From an uncultured Oscillospiraceae bacterium (GTDB lineage Bacteria > Bacillota > Clostridia > Oscillospirales > Ruminococcaceae): a stretch of 42,800 nt of DNA. Below are positions 1-8,613 of this stretch, in pieces (the first letter of the stretch is position 1; every line of letters starts with the position of its first letter). The position numbers and the translations under genes are program-made. The stretch spans positions 1 to 42,800 of the forward strand of contig CAKQGD010000008.1 of NCBI GenBank assembly GCA_934232845.1, in the 5' to 3' direction. Below the pieces are notes generated by a model, which was not told the origin of the DNA, made no database searches, and saw nothing but the letters and a program-made list of their open reading frames with translations.

Positions 1-439
1 CAATCTCGTCAAAGCCTTCCTCCTGTGCGTCTTTGGCAAAGCCGTCGTACATATCCGACCACTCGTAATTTTCTCCTTCGGCAGCGGAGAGGAGATTTTC
101 CTCCGTTGTGCCGAGCTTTCCAAGCGCCTGATACCAGAGCTTTGCATGCTGCTGCTCATTTCTCGCCGTCTCAAGAAAAATCTCCGCGATCTGCTCGTAG
201 CCCTCTTTCTGGGCAATCTTGGCAAAATAGGTGTATTTATTTCGCACCTGACTTTCGCCGGTAAAGGCCTCGAAGAGATTCTTTTCCGTCTTTGTTCCCG
301 CATAACGGCTCACCGGGCGGCCCTGCGGCGTGATTTTTTCAAAGGCGGAAGCCGTTTTTCCGCATTCGGGGCAGATAAATTCCTCGGGGATCGGCCCGTC
401 GCAGACATAGCCGCAGACGGTACAACGCCATTTTTCCAT
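1..439 (-). CDS. Reverse rubrerythrin (rubredoxin domain first), 3' end cut by window edge
   Basis: Non-haem iron peroxidase that protects anaerobes by reducing hydrogen peroxide or oxygen with NAD(P)H-derived electrons in the cytoplasm. The visible 146 codons begin MEKWRCTVCGYVCDG. A rubredoxin-like iron site is formed by CTVCGY (residues 6-11) and CPECGK (about 23-28), so the rubredoxin domain lies at the N-terminus, the reverse of classical rubrerythrin. A four-helix ferritin-like domain follows, with the first ExxR-type helix (NLFEAFTGESQVRNKY) and the second metal helix (ETARNEQQHAKLW). The C-terminal metal helices lie off the left edge. The start at 439 is chosen because AGGAGG sits 7 bases upstream. 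A terminator hairpin for the upstream amidase gene lies directly before that site, so its promoter must be squeezed into the terminator or be read-through. Family is sure; which redox partner it uses is not visible. Confidence 0.9.
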   Translation of the reverse strand, partial: MEKWRCTVCGYVCDGPIPEEFICPECGKTASAFEKITPQGRPVSRYAGTKTEKNLFEAFTGESQVRNKYTYFAKIAQKEGYEQIAEIFLETARNEQQHAKLWYQALGKLGTTEENLLSAAEGENYEWSDMYDGFAKDAQEEGFDEI

Positions 440-454
440 GGGTTTCCTCCTGCT

Positions 455-501
455 TTTTCAAAAAATAAAACAACGGATGCCGCAATCGGCGGACATCCGT
501 T
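455..501 (-). terminator. Intrinsic terminator after the amidase gene
   Basis: Read on the minus strand, an 8-bp stem AACGGATG/CATCCGTT (472-479 with 494-501) is extended by an inner CCGC/GCGG stem with a short loop. It is followed by a T-rich run (461-470 on the plus strand is A-rich). It follows the amidase stop codon at 544 and precedes the rubrerythrin ribosome binding site by only a few bases. Confidence 0.8.
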
Positions 502-543
502 ATTATTTCCCGCCTTTATGGGAATGATACGGAAAGAACAACG

Positions 544-1281
544 TCAAAAGCGCAGATATTCCCCGCTGACATAGCCGCTTCTGCCGCCGTAGTTCGTACG
601 GTACCAGCCATTTCCCGCGTTTGTCACCAAAAGACGCGTTTTGTCCGGAATTGAAGCAAGAATGCGCGCGCCGGTATTAGGCCTCTCCCGCAGATTGAGA
701 TTTCCTCCGCCGGAGGATACCGACGCCGTTCGCCCCGCTCCGGGCTCGACAAAAGGAATTCCGAAATATTCCGTCAGACCGCGCACCACCGCGCGGGCGA
801 TTGCATCGAGGTTCCGTTCGATCCACGCGGCGTCCTGTTCATTGTCATGGTATCCGATCTCAAGAAAGACCGACGGAGCTTTTGTGTAGCGCAGCTCTCC
901 CAGACGGGTGTAGCTGTCCGCGCGCACAAGCGCCGGCGAGGGATAAACCTCCGCAAGCGACCGTGCCAGAATCTCGGCCGCGCGCTTTCCCTTGGCGCTG
1001 CCGGGGTAGTAGTAAGCCACAATGCCGCGCTGCGTGCCGTATTTTCCCTCCGGCGCAGCGTTCGAGTGCAGCGCCACGTGCAGATCAACCGCGCCTCGGT
1101 TGGAGTCGCGGATGATTTCATTAACCGTCATATCCGGGCGGTTGCGCCGCACGGTAAAGCCGCTGGCCGCGAGGTACGGCTCCATTGCGTCGGCGAGACG
1201 ATTCATCACCGCTTCTTCCGACGGGCCCGTGACATAGTAGTTTCCCTCCTGCGCGGAGGGGCTGAGATAGATCGACGGCAT
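544..1281 (-). CDS. N-acetylmuramoyl-L-alanine amidase (Amidase_3) with C-terminal SH3 domain
   Basis: A 245-residue zinc amidase of the AmiC/CwlV type that cleaves the bond between N-acetylmuramic acid and L-alanine of peptidoglycan. Residues about 1-170 hold the catalytic domain: SxSAQEGN near the N-terminus (first metal ligand region), LHVALHSNA (second His) and FLEIGYHDN with the catalytic Glu. Residues about 178-245 form a bacterial SH3 domain (NLNLRERPNTGARILASI ... GRSGYVSGEYL) that likely binds the wall. I see no signal peptide from the chosen start, which is unusual for a wall enzyme. The start at 1281 is preferred to the longer frame from 1413 because GGGGAG lies just upstream, and the extra 44 codons overlap the secA promoter and do not look like a secretion signal. 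Export or a role inside the mother cell during sporulation cannot be settled from sequence. Confidence 0.87.
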   Translation of the reverse strand: MPSIYLSPSAQEGNYYVTGPSEEAVMNRLADAMEPYLAASGFTVRRNRPDMTVNEIIRDSNRGAVDLHVALHSNAAPEGKYGTQRGIVAYYYPGSAKGKRAAEILARSLAEVYPSPALVRADSYTRLGELRYTKAPSVFLEIGYHDNEQDAAWIERNLDAIARAVVRGLTEYFGIPFVEPGAGRTASVSSGGGNLNLRERPNTGARILASIPDKTRLLVTNAGNGWYRTNYGGRSGYVSGEYLRF

Positions 1282-1396
1282 ACGCGTCTCTCCCCTTTCT
1301 TCTGCCTTTTGTATCGTATGCGCCGCCGGAAAACTGCGTTCCAAATAAATTGACAATAAAAATATGCCGCCTCGACAGAAGTTTACAGCTTGTTCT

Positions 1397-1425
1397 TTGA
1401 CATTGTGTTCCAATGGCGGTAAAAT
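1397..1425 (+). promoter_or_regulatory. secA promoter
   Basis: TTGACA (1397-1402), 17-bp spacer, TAAAAT (1420-1425). It is a near-consensus sigma-A promoter 31 bases before the secA start. Confidence 0.8.
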
Positions 1426-1455
1426 AAGGAGAATTCAAAATCCGAGGTGAACCAA

Positions 1456-4182
1456 ATGGGGCTTTTCACAAAAGTCTTCGGAACCTATTCCGATAAAGAA
1501 CTTAAGCGCATCCGTCCGATTGCGGATAAAGTTCTCGCACTGGAAGAGACATACGCAGCCATGGACGATGCCGCTCTCAAGGCTGTCACCCCCGCCCTCA
1601 AGGCACGTCTCGCCGCGGGAGAAACAACCGATGATATTCTTCCGGATGCCTTTGCCGCATGCCGTGAGGCTGCTTGGCGCGTTCTGGGAATGAAACACTT
1701 TCCCGTGCAGATCATCGGCGGCGTCGTACTGCATCAGGGGCGCATCGCCGAAATGAAAACCGGCGAGGGCAAAACGCTTGTCGCCACCCTGCCTGCCTAT
1801 CTCAACGCCCTTACGGGCGAGGGAGTTCACATTATCACCGTCAACGAATACCTCGCCCGCCGCGACAGCGAGTGGATGGGCAAGGTCTATCGTTTTCTGG
1901 GGCTTTCCGTCGGCCTGATCTACGCCGGCATGGATCCCAAGGAGAAAAAAAGCGCCTACCTCTGCGATATTACCTACGGCACCAACAACGAGTTCGGCTT
2001 TGACTACCTGCGCGACAATATGGCCGTCTACAAGGAGAATCTCGTCGGACGCGGCTTCCCTTATGCGATTGTCGACGAGGTAGACTCCATTCTGATCGAC
2101 GAGGCACGCACGCCGCTGATCATCTCTGGACAAGGTGAAAAATCCACCGAGCTTTATTCCGAGGCGGACCGCTTTGCCAAAACGCTGCGCAAAACCGTCA
2201 TCGCGGAACTCGACACCAAGCAGGAGCAGGAGGATATCGCCGCCGACGGCGACTATCTCGTCGATGAAAAGGCCCGCAACGCCACCCTGACACAGCAGGG
2301 CGTCAAAAAAGCGGAGCAATGGTTCCATATCGAGAATCTGACCGACGCGGAAAATGTCACGCTGGCCCATCATATCAATCAGGCGATCAAGGCCAACGGT
2401 GTGATGCGGCGCGACGTCGACTATGTGGTCAAGGACGGCGAGGTCATTATCGTCGACGAGTTTACCGGCCGTCTGATGATCGGCCGCCGCTACAACGAGG
2501 GTCTGCATCAGGCCATCGAGGCAAAGGAAGGCGTCACCGTCGCCAGAGAATCCAAAACGCTTGCGACGATCACCTTTCAGAATTTCTTCCGCATGTATAA
2601 AAAGCTCGCCGGCATGACCGGCACGGCCCTGACGGAGGAAAATGAATTCCGCGAGATCTACGGACTTGACGTCATCGTCATTCCCACCAACCGTCCCGTC
2701 ATCCGCAAGGATTACGACGACGTGATTTATTCGACCGAGCGAGGCAAATACGCCGCCGTCATCGACGCCGTCTGCGAAGCGCACGAAAAAGGACAGCCTG
2801 TGCTCGTCGGCACCGTATCTATCGATAAATCCGAGCTGCTGTCCTCCATGCTGCGCCGCCGCGGCGTGCCGCACGAAGTGCTCAACGCCAAGCATCACGA
2901 ACGCGAAGCCGCCATCGTCGCGCAGGCAGGCAAATACGGCGCCGTCACCATCGCAACCAACATGGCCGGACGCGGCACCGACATCATGCCCGGCGGCAAC
3001 GCCGAGTACCTCGCCAAGAATGAAATGGCCCGCCGCGGCTTTGAAGAGGCCCTGATCGAAGAGGCGACCGGCCATGCCGACACAGAGGATGAGGCGATAC
3101 TCACCGCCCGCGCCGAGTATCAGGCGCTGTACGATCAGTATAAGGGCGAAATCGCCGATGAAGCCGAAAAGGTCCGTGCCGCAGGCGGTCTCTATATCAT
3201 CGGTACCGAGCGCCACGAGTCCCGCCGCATCGACAATCAGCTGCGCGGCCGTTCCGGCCGTCAGGGCGATCCGGGCGAAACACGGTTCTTCCTCTCACTC
3301 GAGGACGAGCTTCTGCGGCTGTTCGGCGGAGAACGCATTCAATCACTGATGTCCACCCTCAAGGTAGACGACGACACGCCGCTGGAAGCAAAACTGCTTT
3401 CCTCTACAATCGAGTCGGCGCAGGCCAAGGTCGAAGGGCGCAACTTCTCCATTCGAAAAAACGTCCTGCAGTTTGACGATGTCATGAACCTGCAGCGTGA
3501 AAATATCTACTCGCAGCGTATGTCCGTCCTCAACGGCGAGGACTTGCACCCAATCATTCTGCGGATGCTCGACGGTGTGATGGATGATGCCGCCGATCTG
3601 TATCTGCACGACGATGCGGATCACGCCAACTGGAATATGGCCGGCCTGCGCGAATACCTGACCGGCTGGGTGGTACGCCCCGACGAGCTGACCTACACGA
3701 TCGGTGAGCTCGACGAGATGGAAAAGGACACCGTGAAAAAGTTCCTGCACGAACGTGTGCAGAAGCTTTACGCCGCCCGCGAGGCCGAGTGGGGAGAGAA
3801 CATCACCCGCGACCTCGAACGCATGATTCTGCTGCGCAATGTCGATCTGCACTGGATGGACCATATCGATGCGATGGAGGAGCTCCGCCGCGGCATCTAC
3901 CTGCGCGGCTACGGCCAGCACGATCCCGTGATCGAATACCGCGCCGAGGGTTCTGAAATGTACGACGCGATGATCGCCGCAATCCGCGAGCAGACGGTCA
4001 AAATGCTCTTGACCGTACGCGTCCAAAAGGAGGCCCCCGTCAAGCGCGAGCAGGTCGCCAAGCCCTCTGAAATGCGTGGTGAGATCGCCATGCAGAAGAA
4101 AGCCGCCGACAAAAAAGTCGGCAGAAACGATCCCTGCCCCTGCGGCAGCGGGAAAAAATACAAAAAGTGCTGCGGCAGGTAA
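1456..4182 (+). CDS. secA: Preprotein translocase ATPase SecA
   Basis: ATP-driven motor that pushes unfolded preproteins through the SecYEG channel at the cytoplasmic face of the membrane. The 908 residues match the full family length. Visible motifs are Walker A MKTGEGKT (about 100-107), the DEVDSILIDEARTPLIISG Walker B region (about 205-223), the NMAGRGTDI and RGRSGRQGD helicase motifs of the second nucleotide-binding fold, and a C-terminal SEC-C zinc tail CPCGSGKKYKKCC that contacts SecB or ribosomes. The ATG at 1456 is preferred to the in-frame GTG at 1447 because a GAGGTGA ribosome binding site overlaps the GTG and is well spaced for the ATG, and because MGLFTKVFG is the usual SecA beginning. 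It is transcribed alone from its own strong promoter and closed by a terminator. Confidence 0.98.
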   Translation: MGLFTKVFGTYSDKELKRIRPIADKVLALEETYAAMDDAALKAVTPALKARLAAGETTDDILPDAFAACREAAWRVLGMKHFPVQIIGGVVLHQGRIAEMKTGEGKTLVATLPAYLNALTGEGVHIITVNEYLARRDSEWMGKVYRFLGLSVGLIYAGMDPKEKKSAYLCDITYGTNNEFGFDYLRDNMAVYKENLVGRGFPYAIVDEVDSILIDEARTPLIISGQGEKSTELYSEADRFAKTLRKTVIAELDTKQEQEDIAADGDYLVDEKARNATLTQQGVKKAEQWFHIENLTDAENVTLAHHINQAIKANGVMRRDVDYVVKDGEVIIVDEFTGRLMIGRRYNEGLHQAIEAKEGVTVARESKTLATITFQNFFRMYKKLAGMTGTALTEENEFREIYGLDVIVIPTNRPVIRKDYDDVIYSTERGKYAAVIDAVCEAHEKGQPVLVGTVSIDKSELLSSMLRRRGVPHEVLNAKHHEREAAIVAQAGKYGAVTIATNMAGRGTDIMPGGNAEYLAKNEMARRGFEEALIEEATGHADTEDEAILTARAEYQALYDQYKGEIADEAEKVRAAGGLYIIGTERHESRRIDNQLRGRSGRQGDPGETRFFLSLEDELLRLFGGERIQSLMSTLKVDDDTPLEAKLLSSTIESAQAKVEGRNFSIRKNVLQFDDVMNLQRENIYSQRMSVLNGEDLHPIILRMLDGVMDDAADLYLHDDADHANWNMAGLREYLTGWVVRPDELTYTIGELDEMEKDTVKKFLHERVQKLYAAREAEWGENITRDLERMILLRNVDLHWMDHIDAMEELRRGIYLRGYGQHDPVIEYRAEGSEMYDAMIAAIREQTVKMLLTVRVQKEAPVKREQVAKPSEMRGEIAMQKKAADKKVGRNDPCPCGSGKKYKKCCGR

Positions 4183-4196
4183 ATCGCCGCGCATCC

Positions 4197-4234
4197 AAAA
4201 AGCCCCGTCTCCTAAAAAAGACGGGGCTTTTTCG
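4197..4234. terminator. Bidirectional terminator between secA and the DUF975 gene
   Basis: Stem AGCCCCGTCT/AGACGGGGCT (4201-4210 with 4219-4228), flanked by an A-run on the left and a T-run on the right, so it works for secA (+) and for the convergent membrane protein gene (-). Confidence 0.9.
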
Positions 4235-4293
4235 TGCTCAGCGCAAAACGAAACAAGCGCCGAATCAAACGATCCGGCACTTACTCCAACGGC

Positions 4294-5136
4294 TTACAGT
4301 TTCTTTTGAATGACAGGGCCCTGTTCTTCATACAGGCGTTCTTTCGCATAAAGCGCATAGACCGCCGTGCGGTACGGCAGCGACCACAGAGCGGGAAGGA
4401 CAAAAAACTCTGCCAGCCTCCATCCGATCAGGCTCAGCCGCAGAAGAAGCCATTCTCCCGCGTGCCCGCGCATCGAGCGAACCGACCGGCGAATGGCCGC
4501 GTGCACCGTCAGCTCCGGCTGTGCCGCCAATGCCGCCAAAGACAGTGCGTATCGCTGACAAAACCAAAACCAAATCCCCGTGAGCAGTAAAAAAAGACCG
4601 GCCGCACCCGCCGTCCCCGCGCGGCAGAGAAGGCTTACCCATTCGGTGCCTTCTCGTCCGGCACGAAGAAAAAGAAAAAATGCTCCCGCCGGAAACCACA
4701 AAAACAGCACAGCCCAAAGCCCTCTGCGGACAAACAGCGCCATACGGAGAAAAAGCGCCTTCCAAAACAAGCGAACGCCGGAGAAAAAATACAGCACCCG
4801 CCCCGGCGCCGCTCGGTCTCCGCGCACAAGTGCACAGCACCAGCCCGTCAGACCGAGGGAAAGAGGCGTCATCAGCAGCACGGACAGCCCTGCAAAGATG
4901 CTCACGCTCCACAGCGCGGCAGGCGAAACATTCGGCAGATCGTCGATCGCTGCCGACGGCGTGCCCGCAATGTCCACCAAAAAGCGCAGCTCTTTCGACA
5001 AAGCAAATCCCCACTCCAGCACGGTTAAAAGCAGAGCCGTAAACACCACCAGCATCGCCGCGGTGCAGGCCTGCCCCCATGCACCCGCCAATGTGTCGTA
5101 TGCTCTGCGCCTCAGCAGACGAAGGTTCTGAGACAC
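4294..5136 (-). CDS. DUF975-like polytopic membrane protein
   Basis: A 280-residue protein with about five hydrophobic stretches (near 25-43, 75-100, 125-155, 172-197, 230-260) and a basic cytoplasmic N-terminus. The opening RRRAYDTLAGAWGQA resembles the start of DUF975 family membrane proteins of Firmicutes, whose function is unknown. The start is GTG at 5136, 17 bases after the stop of the corrinoid adenosyltransferase gene, with only a weak A-rich ribosome binding site, so translational coupling is likely. It is the last gene of a three-gene minus-strand operon. The link to cobalamin genes may be chance. I assign no function. Confidence 0.7.
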   Translation of the reverse strand: MSQNLRLLRRRAYDTLAGAWGQACTAAMLVVFTALLLTVLEWGFALSKELRFLVDIAGTPSAAIDDLPNVSPAALWSVSIFAGLSVLLMTPLSLGLTGWCCALVRGDRAAPGRVLYFFSGVRLFWKALFLRMALFVRRGLWAVLFLWFPAGAFFLFLRAGREGTEWVSLLCRAGTAGAAGLFLLLTGIWFWFCQRYALSLAALAAQPELTVHAAIRRSVRSMRGHAGEWLLLRLSLIGWRLAEFFVLPALWSLPYRTAVYALYAKERLYEEQGPVIQKKL

Positions 5137-5153
5137 ACTTTCTTTTGGCGAAA

Positions 5154-5684
5154 TCAGAACTCTATCCCCCTGCGGGCTTTCACGCCGCGGTCAAACGGGT
5201 GCTTGCGCTTTGCCATTTCCGTCACATAATCCGCCCGCTCTGTGACAGAGGCTGTCGGCACATGACCTGTCACGACGATTTCCGTCTGCGGTGCGCGGCC
5301 GTCAAGAGCAGCGAGCAGATCCTTCTCCCCGATCATTCCCGCAAGCACGGCGTCCGTTGCCTCGTCAAGCACGATCAGATCATATCCGCCGCTTTTCGCC
5401 GCCTCCTCTGCAAAGGCGAGCAGCGAGGCGCAGTCTGCCCGGGCCTCTTGCTTTTCCTCTTCGTCCATCTGGAACGTGAATTTCTTTACCTTTTCGGTCT
5501 GACGTACTTCGATGGAAAGTTTTTGCAGAGATGCCAGCTCCGAATAGGGGGAACTTTTCAAAAACTGTGCAACCAAAACGCGTCCGCCCGCGCCCGCCTC
5601 ACGGAGCGCGAGCCCCAGCGCCGCCGTCGTTTTTCCCTTACCGTCTCCATAATAATAGTGCAGCAGCCCCGTCTGTTTTTCCAT
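5154..5684 (-). CDS. cobO: Corrinoid adenosyltransferase, CobA/CobO/BtuR type
   Basis: Transfers the 5'-deoxyadenosyl group of ATP to the cobalt of reduced corrinoids, making adenosylcobalamin or adenosylcobyric acid in the cytoplasm. The 176 residues match the family length. The P-loop GDGKGKTT is at 13-20, followed by the typical VLVAQFLKS strand, the Walker B-like DLIVLDEATDA and the VVTGH segment. The start at 5684 has GGGAGGGG upstream. It lies 17 bases after a histidine phosphatase gene, which fits a small cobalamin-related operon in which the phosphatase could be the alpha-ribazole phosphatase. No cobalamin riboswitch is visible upstream. Confidence 0.93.
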   Translation of the reverse strand: MEKQTGLLHYYYGDGKGKTTAALGLALREAGAGGRVLVAQFLKSSPYSELASLQKLSIEVRQTEKVKKFTFQMDEEEKQEARADCASLLAFAEEAAKSGGYDLIVLDEATDAVLAGMIGEKDLLAALDGRAPQTEIVVTGHVPTASVTERADYVTEMAKRKHPFDRGVKARRGIEF

Positions 5685-5701
5685 AAAAACCCCTCCCGAT
5701 T

Positions 5702-6367
5702 TTATTTTGTGCCGAGTGCGCGCATCGCGCGCCGGTCGCCGCCGGCCTGCGCCCCCTCGGGTACCGCGCCGATGATCTCAAACGTTTCATCCCGCATCCA
5801 CATCTGAATGGAGGTGCGGATGGTATAACCGCAGCCGTTCGCAACCGCCCACTCGCCCATCGGCCGAGGCGGCAGGGCAAAGCGCGACAGCATACTCATC
5901 AAAACGCCTCCGTGCGTGACGGCCGCGGCTTCTGTAATATGATTTTTTGACATATGCATTAAAATGGCATTGAGCGTCTCGCCCACACGGCCGGAGAATT
6001 CTCGGCTTGTCTCGACTGCTCCGGGCGGTGTGTTTTCTGCGGAATTTTCAAGCCACGCAAGATACGACGGGCTGTCGCGCAGCGCATCAAAGCTTTTTCC
6101 CTCAAAGTCGCCTAAAGACATCTCGGTCAGGCCGTCTACGACCGTGAGGGGCTCGGTCGGAAATAAAAGATCCGCCGTCTGACGGCAGCGCAGCAGAGGT
6201 GAACAATATACCTCCTGCACCGCGGGATAAGAATGCGTTTTTTTGAGCCGTTCCAGCTCCTGCATGCCCTCGGCGCAGACCGGTATGTCCATCCGTCCGA
6301 CGTAGCGGCCGTCGCGATTTCCCGCCGTCATGCCATGGCGGATCAAATGAAGCTTATATGTGACCAT
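5702..6367 (-). CDS. Histidine phosphatase family protein, possible alpha-ribazole phosphatase
   Basis: A 221-residue member of the phosphoglycerate-mutase-like (branch 1) phosphatases. The phospho-accepting His is in LIRHGMTAGN (residues 8-17), with the basic pocket residues in SPLLRCRQTA and the second catalytic His in AAVTHGG. Such enzymes include CobC, which dephosphorylates alpha-ribazole phosphate when the lower ligand of cobalamin is made. The immediate downstream neighbour is the corrinoid adenosyltransferase, which favours that role, but the sequence alone does not separate CobC from other small-molecule phosphatases. The start at 6367 is supported by GGAGG. The C-terminal 20 residues are a poorly conserved Gly/Ala/Arg tail. 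Confidence 0.82.
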   Translation of the reverse strand: MVTYKLHLIRHGMTAGNRDGRYVGRMDIPVCAEGMQELERLKKTHSYPAVQEVYCSPLLRCRQTADLLFPTEPLTVVDGLTEMSLGDFEGKSFDALRDSPSYLAWLENSAENTPPGAVETSREFSGRVGETLNAILMHMSKNHITEAAAVTHGGVLMSMLSRFALPPRPMGEWAVANGCGYTIRTSIQMWMRDETFEIIGAVPEGAQAGGDRRAMRALGTK

Positions 6368-6422
6368 GTTTGCCTCCTGAATTTGTGGAATTCGCTGTTT
6401 TTTTATCGATATCCCGAAAAAA

Positions 6423-6451
6423 GGTTAAAAAAGAGTGCCCTGTGTTATAAT
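6423..6451 (+). promoter_or_regulatory. Promoter of the XRE regulator gene
   Basis: Extended -10 TGTTATAAT (TATAAT at 6446-6451) with a weak -35 near 6423-6429. It gives a leader of about 30 bases. Confidence 0.6.
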
Positions 6452-6485
6452 TTTTAATACTCTTTGTAAAGTTGGTGACTCGAAC

Positions 6486-7193
6486 ATGAACGCCCAGTTT
6501 CCCCGCATTCTCGCCCTTCTTCGTGCCGAGCGCCGCATCAGCCAGAAGCAGGCCGCGGCTGATCTCGGCATCTCTCAGGCGCTTTTGTCCCATTACGAGA
6601 AGGGAATCCGCGAATGCGGATTGGATTTTGTCGTGCGTGTGGCTGATTATTACGAGGTTTCCTGTGATTATCTGCTCGGCCGTTCGGCGGACCGCAGCGG
6701 CCTCACTCTCACGGCCGAAGATCTGCCCGAAGCCGGCGGCGGCGAAAAGGCCACCAGCAGCGCCGGACTGCAGATTTTGCTCAATAAAAAACTGATTACA
6801 AATTCGCTCAACATCCTGTTTGACGTCATGGCAAAAGCAAAGAACCGTGCGCTCGTGACAGAGGCGTCGTCTTTTCTGATGCTGGCGGTCTATCGGATGT
6901 TCCGTGTCGTACATGCGACCGATTCGAAAAACCCGGATGCAATGTTCGCCGTACCCGCACAGCTTGCCTCCGGCTACAGCGCCGCCGCAATGCAGCAGTG
7001 CGAGACAAACGCCGCCGTCATCGCCTCGGGAGAGGGACGCCGTCTCTCTGTTCTGGGCGAAATCGGAGACGTTTCTCCCGTGCCGATCACAACCGCTTCT
7101 CTCAGCCAGACATATCCGCTCTATGCGGCGTCGCTTTTTAACCTTGTAAAGAATGCGGAAGAGCATCTTCCGATCGAGGCTAAGAAAAAGTAA
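6486..7193 (+). CDS. XRE/Cro-CI family transcriptional regulator
   Basis: A 235-residue protein whose first about 65 residues form a helix-turn-helix of the XRE type: KQAAADLGISQALLSHYEKG is the HTH core and ADYYEVSCDYLLGR the usual closing helix. The remaining about 165 residues are mostly helical and are not recognised; they may form an oligomerisation or ligand domain. The ATG at 6486 is chosen because the frame upstream overlaps the -10 box and the XRE fold begins here. The ribosome binding site is weak. It is divergent from the cobalamin-related operon, with only 118 bases between the starts, so it could regulate that operon or itself. Target unknown. Confidence 0.85.
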   Translation: MNAQFPRILALLRAERRISQKQAAADLGISQALLSHYEKGIRECGLDFVVRVADYYEVSCDYLLGRSADRSGLTLTAEDLPEAGGGEKATSSAGLQILLNKKLITNSLNILFDVMAKAKNRALVTEASSFLMLAVYRMFRVVHATDSKNPDAMFAVPAQLASGYSAAAMQQCETNAAVIASGEGRRLSVLGEIGDVSPVPITTASLSQTYPLYAASLFNLVKNAEEHLPIEAKKK

Positions 7194-7243
7194 GGCTCTT
7201 TCTCTTTATTGTATCATATTTCCCGAAAAAGAAAACCTATAAA

Positions 7244-7290
7244 CAAAGATACCCGGCTCTCTTTTCAAAATGAGGCCGGGTCTTTTGATT
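7244..7290. terminator. Bidirectional terminator between the XRE and M20 genes
   Basis: Stem ACCCGGC/GCCGGGT (7251-7257 with 7275-7281), with T-rich flanks on both strands. The two genes converge on it. Confidence 0.75.
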
Positions 7291-7294
7291 TGTT

Positions 7295-8449
7295 TTATTC
7301 CCCGCAGAGTACATCGGCCGCCGTCATCGCCATCGCCTGTACCGCCAGCAGAAGCCGCGAGGCTGCCCTGTCGCCCGTCACATGCCGCAGAAACCGCTCG
7401 CTGTGAATATCCGCACCATCGTTGTTTCCCGCCCAGAGCGATACATACATCGTCGGACAGACATGGCTGACATTGCCGAGGTCTGTGGAACCAAAGGGCG
7501 GCGGCACCGAGAGGTCGAGATCGTTTTCACCCAGTGTACGCAGATTTTTTTCCATCTTTTGCAGCAGGCCCTCATCATTTTTCAGCTCGTCGAAGGAATT
7601 TTCGAATTTTCTCCACTCCATCTTCGCGCCCGTCATCAATGCCGCTCCGCGCGCACAGTTTAGAAATTTCTCCCGCACTGTATCGAGATATTCGCGGTCA
7701 AGCGCGCGAAGATACCAGCGCATCGCGCAGCGGTCCGGCACAATGTTCGGTGCGGCTCCTCCTTCTGTGATGACGCCGTGCATCCGTACATCCTGCCGTA
7801 CATGCTGACGCAGAGCGTTTACCCCGCAGAAGGTCAGATTGCATGCATCCAGGGCATTGATCCCTTCGTGCGGGGCGCTGGCCGCATGCGCGGCTTTCCC
7901 GAAAAAAGTGATCTCAATCGGATCCAGCGCAAGCGCACAGGGCAAAAGGGCCGTTCTTTCACCGGAGAGGTGCATCTGAAACGCGGCGTCTATCCCGCGA
8001 AAGCAGCCCTCTCGCGCCAGATCCGCCTTCGCGCCGACCGTTTCCTCCGCAGGGGTGCCGTACAGAACGACCGTCCCCGAAAAATGCTCCCGCAGAGATG
8101 CGAGCACCGCCGCCGCGCCGAGTGAAGCGGCGGCGATCCAGCTGTGCCCGCAGGCGTGTGCGGGAAGCCTTTCAGGGCCGTATCCCGGCAGCGCGTCATA
8201 TTCCGCCAAAAACGCCACCGTCGGGCCTTTCTCTCCGCATACTGCGCGAAACGCCGTGTCAAATCCGGCATACGGTTTTTCCACCGTGAAGCCGAATGAT
8301 TTTGCTTCTTCCGTCAAAAGCCGTGCGGCGTATTCCTCCTTCAGTCCAAGCTCCGGGTGTGCAAAAATCTCTTCGTTGATTTTTTCAAGCCGGGGCAAAA
8401 GTTCCAGAGCCTTTTGCCGAACCAGCTCTTTCAGACAGTCTGCCGTCAT
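7295..8449 (-). CDS. M20 family amidohydrolase (PM20D2/AbgB-like)
   Basis: A 384-residue metallopeptidase-fold amidohydrolase predicted to cleave an amide bond in an N-acyl amino acid or dipeptide-like substrate in the cytoplasm. The metal site is seen in HACGHS, GTPAEETVGAK (tandem Glu) and FQMHLSG; the dimerisation domain begins near ALDPIEITFFGKAAHA. The C-terminal GSTDLGNVSHVCPT is typical of the PM20D2/aminobenzoyl-glutamate hydrolase branch rather than ArgE or DapE. The start at 8449 has AGGAAG upstream; a longer open frame to 8596 is rejected because it runs through the promoter. Substrate unknown. Confidence 0.87.
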   Translation of the reverse strand: MTADCLKELVRQKALELLPRLEKINEEIFAHPELGLKEEYAARLLTEEAKSFGFTVEKPYAGFDTAFRAVCGEKGPTVAFLAEYDALPGYGPERLPAHACGHSWIAAASLGAAAVLASLREHFSGTVVLYGTPAEETVGAKADLAREGCFRGIDAAFQMHLSGERTALLPCALALDPIEITFFGKAAHAASAPHEGINALDACNLTFCGVNALRQHVRQDVRMHGVITEGGAAPNIVPDRCAMRWYLRALDREYLDTVREKFLNCARGAALMTGAKMEWRKFENSFDELKNDEGLLQKMEKNLRTLGENDLDLSVPPPFGSTDLGNVSHVCPTMYVSLWAGNNDGADIHSERFLRHVTGDRAASRLLLAVQAMAMTAADVLCGE

Positions 8450-8487
8450 GCCGATCTTCCTTTCTGCCGTGCAGCGGTTATTCTCAT

Positions 8488-8516
8488 AGTATAACACTCC
8501 TTTTCGTATTTCGAAA
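8488..8516 (-). promoter_or_regulatory. Probable promoter of the M20 gene
   Basis: TATACT on the minus strand (8488-8493) with a weak TTTCGA 17 bases upstream. Confidence 0.45.
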
Positions 8517-8543
8517 GAAAAAAGACAAAAAGGGCGTGCCCGA

Positions 8544-8573
8544 TTGAAGAACCCGCCTCTTTCGTGGTATGAT
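8544..8573 (+). promoter_or_regulatory. Promoter of the vanZ-like gene
   Basis: TTGAAG (8544-8549), 18-bp spacer ending in an extended TGG, TATGAT (8568-8573). Confidence 0.7.
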
Positions 8574-8613
8574 ATTTGTATTCGATTCTCTCTCATTTGG
8601 TTGGAGATGTTTT

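Noticed and set aside
1435..3216. 593-codon minus-strand frame opposite secA
   Set aside because: Antisense shadow of a highly conserved gene with strong codon bias.
6368..6485. Cobalamin riboswitch before the histidine phosphatase-cobO operon
   Set aside because: The gap is only 118 bases, shared with a divergent promoter, and lacks the conserved B12 box.
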